Shown one piece after another: positions 58,531 to 64,000 of a DNA stretch of 64,000 nucleotides (positions within the stretch are counted from its first letter, which is position 1; each line of letters opens with the position of its first letter). The notes below the pieces were generated by a model that did not search any database, had not been told where the DNA came from, and saw only the letters and a list, made by a program, of their open reading frames with translations. A program made the position numbers and the translations under genes. Source of the stretch: Hwangdonia lutea (GTDB taxonomy: Bacteria; Bacteroidota; Bacteroidia; Flavobacteriales; Flavobacteriaceae); NCBI RefSeq assembly GCF_032814565.1, contig NZ_CP136521.1:2638501-2702500 (forward strand), written 5' to 3'.

Positions 58531-59988
58531 ATGGAAGAACTATCAAAACATTTTATAAATAATAATAGAAGGCATTTTCTAAAAAAAGTGGGCTTGGGCA
58601 TTGGCGGATTAGCAGCGGCATCTTTATTAGATCCTTTTTCTTCCTTCGGAAATAATAGTCAAGTCAACCCAACGGGTTTAAATTTACCACATTTTGCACC
58701 AAAAGCGAAACGGGTTATTTACTTATTCCAAAGTGGAGGCCCTTCGCAATTAGAGCTTTTTGATTACAAACCGCTTTTAAATAAAATGCGTGGGCAAGAC
58801 CTCCCAGATTCCGTTAGGCAAGGGCAACGCTTAACGGGAATGACCTCGGGTCAAGAAAGTTTTCCGTTGGTTGGTAGCAACTTTAAATTCGATCAATATG
58901 GCGAATCGAGAGCGTGGGTAAGCAGTTTGATGCCTTACACTGCCAAAGTTGTAGATGAGTTGTGCTTTATAAAATCGATGCACACCGAAGCTATAAATCA
59001 CGATCCGGCCATTACGTTTTTTCAAACAGGTTCGCAACAACCCGGTCGACCAAGCTTAGGGTCGTGGTTGAGTTACGGATTGGGTAGCCTTAACGATAAT
59101 CTGCCTACATTTTCAGTATTGTTATCCAGAGGTACAGGGCGCCCCTTCTCACAACCTTTGTATTCCAGACTCTGGGGCAATGGGTTTTTAAGCTCCTTGC
59201 ATCAAGGGGTGCAGTTCAGGTCGGGTAAAGATCCGGTACTGTATTTAAAAGATCCCGATGGTATGACGAGAGCACAACGTCGCGCCATGCTCGATCACAT
59301 TAGTGAGTTAAACCAAAAACAAGAAGCTGAATTTGGCGATCCAGAAATCAATAGTCGTATTGCACAATACGAAATGGCATACCGCATGCAAACATCGGTT
59401 CCAGAAACAATGAATATTGAAGAAGAACCGGAACACATCATTCAAATGTATGGTGCAAATGCGATGGTTCCCGGCACTTATGCCGCAAATTGTTTGTTGG
59501 CAAGACGCATGGCAGAACGCGATGTGCGGTTCATTCAATTATATCACATGGGTTGGGATCAGCATTTCGATTTGCCTTCACAAATAGAAAAACAAGCCAA
59601 AGATATCGATCAGGCTACGGCGGCACTCATTATGGATTTAAAACAACGCGGATTACTTGAAGATACCTTAGTGGTTTGGGGTGGCGAATTTGGAAGAACC
59701 AATTACAGCCAAGGCACTCTAACCGATATGAACTACGGCAGAGACCATCATCCAAAATGCTTTACCATGTTTATGGCTGGTGGTGGTGTAAAACCCGGAT
59801 TTACTTATGGTGAAACCGACGATTTTGGGTATAACATTGCCAAAGATCCCATGCATGTTCACGATTTACAAGCGACGATTATGCACCTTATGGGGGTTGA
59901 CCACACGAAGTTTACCTATAAACACCAAGGTAGACGCTTTAGGCTTACCGATGTTTCGGGGCATGTGGTTCACGATATTTTATCTTAA
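58531..59988 (+). CDS. DUF1501 family protein, Tat-exported
   Basis: A 485-residue protein with a twin-arginine signal (NNRRHFLKKVGLGIGGLAAA), followed by the DUF1501 domain: AKRVIYLFQSGGPSQLELFD, DPAITFFQTGSQQPGRPSLG and VVWGGEFGRTNYSQG. DUF1501 has an alkaline-phosphatase/sulfatase-like core and is the usual partner gene of DUF1549/DUF1553 proteins. Tat export implies folding, perhaps with a metal, before export. The ATG at 58531 is chosen because the one at 58504 overlaps the upstream gene. The enzyme activity is unknown. Confidence 0.9.
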   Translation: MEELSKHFINNNRRHFLKKVGLGIGGLAAASLLDPFSSFGNNSQVNPTGLNLPHFAPKAKRVIYLFQSGGPSQLELFDYKPLLNKMRGQDLPDSVRQGQRLTGMTSGQESFPLVGSNFKFDQYGESRAWVSSLMPYTAKVVDELCFIKSMHTEAINHDPAITFFQTGSQQPGRPSLGSWLSYGLGSLNDNLPTFSVLLSRGTGRPFSQPLYSRLWGNGFLSSLHQGVQFRSGKDPVLYLKDPDGMTRAQRRAMLDHISELNQKQEAEFGDPEINSRIAQYEMAYRMQTSVPETMNIEEEPEHIIQMYGANAMVPGTYAANCLLARRMAERDVRFIQLYHMGWDQHFDLPSQIEKQAKDIDQATAALIMDLKQRGLLEDTLVVWGGEFGRTNYSQGTLTDMNYGRDHHPKCFTMFMAGGGVKPGFTYGETDDFGYNIAKDPMHVHDLQATIMHLMGVDHTKFTYKHQGRRFRLTDVSGHVVHDILS

Positions 59989-59997
59989 GATTTTACT

Positions 59998-61041
59998 ATG
60001 AGCCGCAGACAATTTTTAAAGCAGTCGTCATTGTTTTCTTTGGGCATATTAACTTATCCAATGTCTGGTAATGCATTGGAATTAGGGACTGAAAACGATG
60101 TTATTATCGGGCACAATACGCACCGCTATAAAGTCAATATGAATTGGGGAAATCTCGATGCGCTAAAAACACCCGTAAAAGATTGCCATGAAATGGTTCA
60201 AGATTCAAAAGGACGCATTGTTTTGTTAACCAATCACACCAAAAATAATATTATTATTTATGATAAATCCGGGAAACTTATTTCAACTTGGGGAACACAA
60301 TATCCGGGTGGGCATGGATTGACTTTAGTAAAAGAAAATGGCGAGGATTTTTTGTTGATTACCGATTATGAAAGGCATCAAGTGATAAAAACAACCATAG
60401 ACGGAAAAGTGGTATTTGAAATCGATTATCCTGCAGATACAGGAAAATATACAAACAAAGAAGAATTTAAACCCACAGAAACCACGGTTTTGGAAAATGG
60501 AGATTTTTATGTGGCCGATGGGTACGGCAATCAATACATAACACACTATAATTACAAAGGAGAACTGCTTAATATTTTTGGCGGCCGCGGCACAGAAAAC
60601 AGTCAGTTTTTAAACGCTCACGGTATTTGTTATGACAATAGAGATAAAAATAATCCATCACTTTTAATTTCGGCCCGAGAGATGAATGTGTTAAAACGAT
60701 TCGATTTAAAAGGCAATTATTTGGAATCCATTCCAGTTCCGGGAGCTTTAATTTGCCGACCAGTAATTCATAAAAACGATATTTATTTTGCGGTGCTAAA
60801 ATCTAAAAATGCACCAAATAGCGATTCCGGTTTTTTATTGATTATGAATCAAAAAAACGAAGTGGTTTCCTGCCCAGGCGCTACATTACCAGAATATAAA
60901 AACAATAGGTTGGAAGAATTGTATCAAACCGTGAGATTGTTTCAGCATCCGCACGATGTTTGTATTGACAACGATGAAAACATATATGTGGCACAGTGGA
61001 ATTCGGGTCAAACCTATCCTATAAAATTAACACGAGTATGA
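59998..61041 (+). CDS. NHL-type beta-propeller protein, Tat-exported
   Basis: A 347-residue protein with a twin-arginine-like signal (SRRQFLKQSSLFSLGILT) and a six-bladed propeller made of NHL-like repeats: KDCHEMVQDSKGRIVLLTN, GGHGLTLV, DFYVADGYGNQYITHYNYKG, NAHGICYD and HPHDVCIDNDENIYVAQW. It resembles peptidyl-hydroxyglycine lyase-like propellers, but no activity can be assigned. It sits in the Planctomycete-type operon 9 bp after DUF1501, and its stop overlaps the next start by 4 bp. Confidence 0.8.
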   Translation: MSRRQFLKQSSLFSLGILTYPMSGNALELGTENDVIIGHNTHRYKVNMNWGNLDALKTPVKDCHEMVQDSKGRIVLLTNHTKNNIIIYDKSGKLISTWGTQYPGGHGLTLVKENGEDFLLITDYERHQVIKTTIDGKVVFEIDYPADTGKYTNKEEFKPTETTVLENGDFYVADGYGNQYITHYNYKGELLNIFGGRGTENSQFLNAHGICYDNRDKNNPSLLISAREMNVLKRFDLKGNYLESIPVPGALICRPVIHKNDIYFAVLKSKNAPNSDSGFLLIMNQKNEVVSCPGATLPEYKNNRLEELYQTVRLFQHPHDVCIDNDENIYVAQWNSGQTYPIKLTRV

Positions 61042-61826
61042 GGTTATTAATGAGTTTATACTTTATGTTGGTTTTAATGGTAGGCTGTAAACATGAAAAG
61101 CAACCTGATTTTTTGCAACAAAACACCATTAGTTTAGCACAACCGCGCGTTACCACCAACAAAACGTTTATAGATTCTTTTGTTACCATTCAAGCGCAGT
61201 TAAAGGTAGATGATGTGGTTATCCGTTACACCTCAAATGGAGAGGAACCCAGTTTGAATTCGGAAAAATACACGCAGCCCATTCAAGCTGTAAATCCAGG
61301 GATTTATAAATTTAAGGCCTTTCATAACCATTGGAAATCAAGTGAGGTTACCAAGGTTGAACTCTTTAAAAAAGGCCTATCGGCCGATGGTATTTTATGG
61401 CACACAAAAGCCTCGGAAAAGTATAACGGACAAGGCGAAAAAACACTAATCAATCAAACTAAAGCAACATTGAATTTTACAGACAGCCAATGGGTTGGAT
61501 TTGATACCACCGCTGTTTCAACCATTACATTCAACAAAAAAATTTATGTAAAATCGCTTACGATAAGTTATTTAAACGATGCGGCATCATGGATATTTCC
61601 CCCAAAAAGTATAATCATATTTATAAATGATGATTTAAAAGAAGAACACGTTTTAGAACCATTGAGCCAAACTGTGGCTAAGAAAAACGAAACCAAAAAT
61701 ATCACTGTTGAAGCAGAAGTCGAATCATTAAAAATTCAAGTGAATAATCTGCAATCCATACCGGAATGGCACGAAGGAAAAGGTCAAAATGCATGGTTGT
61801 TTATGGACGAATTTATTTTTAACTAA
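61038..61826 (+). CDS. lipoprotein with chitobiase-C-like and discoidin-like domains
   Basis: A 262-residue lipoprotein (lipobox LMVGC, Cys near residue 16). An N-terminal chitobiase C-terminal-like/FN3-like domain (VVIRYTSNGEEPSLNSEKYT to FKAFHNHWKSSEV) is followed by an F5/8-type discoidin-like domain (LINQTKATLNFTDSQWVGF to EWHEGKGQNAWLFMDEFIF). No catalytic motif. The ATG at 61038 overlaps the previous stop and opens the signal peptide; the longer frame from 60996 lies inside the propeller gene. The two-domain block also forms the C-terminal end of the next protein and of the GH20 protein, so this may be a stand-alone glycan-binding subunit (inference). Confidence 0.8.
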   Translation: MRLLMSLYFMLVLMVGCKHEKQPDFLQQNTISLAQPRVTTNKTFIDSFVTIQAQLKVDDVVIRYTSNGEEPSLNSEKYTQPIQAVNPGIYKFKAFHNHWKSSEVTKVELFKKGLSADGILWHTKASEKYNGQGEKTLINQTKATLNFTDSQWVGFDTTAVSTITFNKKIYVKSLTISYLNDAASWIFPPKSIIIFINDDLKEEHVLEPLSQTVAKKNETKNITVEAEVESLKIQVNNLQSIPEWHEGKGQNAWLFMDEFIFN

Positions 61827-61842
61827 TACTTATAATTTGAGG

Positions 61843-63966
61843 ATGATTAAAAACACTAAAACACAAATTATTTTTATTATTTGCGTATTTGCTTTTAATG
61901 TAACTTATTCGGATAATTCTGAAGAAGTACCGAGATTTGTGTTGGCATTAGGCCGTTTTCATCCATTAATTTTACACTTACCAATCGGCGCGTTATTGCT
62001 TACCTTTTTCTTGGATGTTATGGGAAGAATAAGAAAAAACTATCCCAAGACCACCATTAAATATGCGCTCGGTTTTTCATCGTTTTTTTCAATTTTAGCC
62101 TGTGCTTTGGGCTACTTTTTATCTTTAGAAGGTGGTTATTCAGAAGCGGTTTTGGATATTCATTTTTGGACAGGAATAGCATCCGCTATATTAATTACCA
62201 TGTTGTTTTTATTAGCTGATAAAAAAGGAAAACTCATCAAACAATTATTCTTTCCTTTTTTTGTAATTACCTTGGTTTTAATAAGCGTTGCTGGGCATTT
62301 TGGTAGTGTTTTAACGCATGGCGATAATTTTATTACAGAACATATAAAACCATTGCCAAAAGCCAAAACCATCACGCATATTGATAGTTTGAATATGTAT
62401 GAAGATGTGGTTTTAAAAATTTTTGATGATAAATGTATCCAATGTCACAATACCTCAAAAAGAAAGGGTGAATTAGCATTGCATACCAAAGAAAGTATAT
62501 TAAAAGGTGGCGAATCTGGCGATGTGATCATGCTTGGAAATGCCAATAAAAGTATGTTGTATAAACATATTTTGTTGCCCATTACTGATGACAAACACAT
62601 GCCGCCCGAAGGAAAGCCACAACTTACAAAAGACGAAATTTGGCTGATAGAATATTGGTTAAATAAGAGCAAAAAATTTAACACCAAAGTAGTCGCGATG
62701 CCAAAAAGCGATACTTTAAATAAGCTGTTAAATACTTATTTGGTTTTCAATAAAAAGAAAATTAAAGAGGCTTCTTTAAGCGATATTCAAACGGTAGAAT
62801 CTGCTGGTTTTTTAGTGAGGAAATTAGTGCCCAATCAACCCGAATTATGGGTAAAATTCAACACAGACAGCATTACAAAAAAAGCGGTTAAAGCATTATC
62901 GAAATTAAAAGAGCAAATTGTAGAATTGGATTTAAGCAACTCCGCTTTATCGGATGCGATGGCTTCAGAAATTAAAAAGCTGAAAAACTTAGAAAAGTTA
63001 GATTTAAGTAATTCTCAAATTACCAATAAAACTTTATCGTATTTAAAGGATTTAAAAACGCTTAAAACATTAAATTTAGTAAACACAGCGGTGAATGAAA
63101 AGGATTTGGAACATCTATTGTCATCAAATAAAATAGACAATATTTATGTGTGGAAAACGAGCATAACAAAAACCGAAGCAGAGCAAATTCAAAATAAATT
63201 CAAGATCAATTTAAATAATGGCATTGCCCAAGGTTTTGTTGAAATTACGCATCTTAAAGCACCAACCTTACTCACCAAAAACACCTTGTTTACCGATACG
63301 ATTTCAATTCGGTTAGACTCAAAATTAAAAGCGACAAAAATTTTCTATATGCTTGATGGTACCGAACCCGATTCAACGGCTTTGGTATATAAAACGCCAA
63401 TTTTAATAGATACCACTACAAGCATCGCTATAAAAGCTTATAAGGAAGGATGGTTGCCCAGTAAAACCATTAAAACAGACTTTATAAAAGTAAATCATAA
63501 AGTTGTAGATTTTAACATTTTACACAACCCGGAAAAACAATATTTTGGACCAAAAAAGCTGTTTGATTTTAAATTAGGCTCTGAAAACTTTAAAGATGAA
63601 AAATGGAATGGTTACCTTGGTAACGACTTAAACGCAACCATAGATTTGGGCGATAAAAAAACGGTTAATGCCATTTCTGTTAATTGTTTGGGGCGATCTA
63701 GAGATTGGATTATGTTTCCAAAAAGCATTCAAGTTTTTGCATCTTCAAACAAAACCTCTGGGTTTAAACTAGTTGGCTCTTTGTCGATTAAAGAAGATGA
63801 AAAAAATGATTCGACAAAAATAAAACAGTTTATGGTTAAAATGCCAAAACCTACTGAGGCACAATACTTTAAAGTGGTTGCTAAAAACCCTAAAACATTG
63901 CCAAAATGGCATGAAGGTTCTGGCAATCCACCTTGGATATTTGTCGATGAAGTTATAATTTGGTAA
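61843..63966 (+). CDS. membrane cytochrome c protein with leucine-rich repeats and discoidin-like tail
   Basis: A 707-residue fusion. After a signal-like segment come about four membrane helices of a DUF2231-like unit (FHPLILHLPIGALLLTFFLD onward, about residues 35-170), a Planctomycete-type cytochrome c domain with haem site CIQCH near residue 200 and likely distal Met in KHMPPEGKP, three or four leucine-rich repeats (about 345-450; LDLSNSALSD, LEKLDLSNSQITNK), a chitobiase-C-like domain (about 490-550; FYMLDGTEPDSTALVYKTPI) and a discoidin-like domain ending PPWIFVDEVIIW. It could pass electrons between membrane and periplasm while binding glycan, but this is inference. Start at ATG 61843, 16 bp after the previous stop. 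The gene is complete at the window edge. Confidence 0.87.
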   Translation: MIKNTKTQIIFIICVFAFNVTYSDNSEEVPRFVLALGRFHPLILHLPIGALLLTFFLDVMGRIRKNYPKTTIKYALGFSSFFSILACALGYFLSLEGGYSEAVLDIHFWTGIASAILITMLFLLADKKGKLIKQLFFPFFVITLVLISVAGHFGSVLTHGDNFITEHIKPLPKAKTITHIDSLNMYEDVVLKIFDDKCIQCHNTSKRKGELALHTKESILKGGESGDVIMLGNANKSMLYKHILLPITDDKHMPPEGKPQLTKDEIWLIEYWLNKSKKFNTKVVAMPKSDTLNKLLNTYLVFNKKKIKEASLSDIQTVESAGFLVRKLVPNQPELWVKFNTDSITKKAVKALSKLKEQIVELDLSNSALSDAMASEIKKLKNLEKLDLSNSQITNKTLSYLKDLKTLKTLNLVNTAVNEKDLEHLLSSNKIDNIYVWKTSITKTEAEQIQNKFKINLNNGIAQGFVEITHLKAPTLLTKNTLFTDTISIRLDSKLKATKIFYMLDGTEPDSTALVYKTPILIDTTTSIAIKAYKEGWLPSKTIKTDFIKVNHKVVDFNILHNPEKQYFGPKKLFDFKLGSENFKDEKWNGYLGNDLNATIDLGDKKTVNAISVNCLGRSRDWIMFPKSIQVFASSNKTSGFKLVGSLSIKEDEKNDSTKIKQFMVKMPKPTEAQYFKVVAKNPKTLPKWHEGSGNPPWIFVDEVIIW

Positions 63967-64000
63967 CCGTAAAACAGACTAATAATTGAATGTAAAATGA

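Noticed and set aside
60996-61041. Possible fusion of the propeller gene and the following lipoprotein through an overlapping frame
   Set aside because: The longer frame only overlaps the end of the propeller gene; a lipoprotein signal starts exactly at the ATG at 61038, giving a normal 4-bp overlap.

Overview
The window looks like chromosomal DNA of a marine-type Flavobacteriaceae (Bacteroidota). Evidence: AT-rich sequence, TAnnTTTG-type promoter boxes with little Shine-Dalgarno signal, several Por-secretion (type IX, T9SS) C-terminal tails, many lipoprotein exoenzymes, flavobacterial intergenic palindromes, and ordinary housekeeping genes (rpsF-rpsR-rplI, hisS, priA, nadC, rlmH, hpf). I name no genus. 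No tRNA, rRNA, transposase, integrase or CRISPR array was seen.

Region 1 (1-12.4 kb) is core genome: acyl-CoA ligase and epoxide-hydrolase-like gene, hpf, rlmH, nadC, a YihY-type membrane protein, priA, a stand-alone LytTR response regulator, the S6-S18-L9 operon, a small conserved flavobacterial protein, and a histidyl-tRNA synthetase with an unexpected insertion of about 85-110 residues.

Region 2 (12.7-33.3 kb, all minus strand) holds four giant T9SS-secreted surface proteins (1725, 1400, 1920 and 1524 aa). The first three share a C-terminal part of about 540 residues but carry different N-terminal modules (PPC repeats, thrombospondin-3-like calcium repeats, GEVED plus choice-of-anchor-D repeats). 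The fourth is an M14 zinc carboxypeptidase with 14 MopE-like acidic repeats. Each is a separate transcription unit. Three have a closely similar 35-bp upstream motif with a 20-bp-phased repeat (a decayed copy precedes the fourth), and three share one terminator hairpin sequence.

Region 3 (33.5-56.1 kb, plus strand) is a glycan-degradation locus: GH2, sulfatase, GH123-like, two EEP-fold phosphoesterases, two GH92 mannosidases, a sodium:solute symporter, GH130, a CBM9-like protein, GH18, a GHL10-like protein and GH20. The GH92/GH20/GH18/GH130 set suggests mannose- and GlcNAc-containing glycans such as N-glycans. No SusC/SusD pair or dedicated regulator is visible. The GH20 gene is interrupted by one in-frame stop codon.

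Region 4 (56.2-64 kb, plus strand) is a tight five-gene operon of Planctomycete-type proteins: a cytochrome c/DUF1549/DUF1553 protein, a Tat-exported DUF1501 protein, a Tat-exported NHL-type propeller, a lipoprotein, and a membrane cytochrome fused to leucine-rich repeats. The last two end in a module also found at the end of the GH20 protein, which ties this uncharacterised redox-like operon to the glycan locus.
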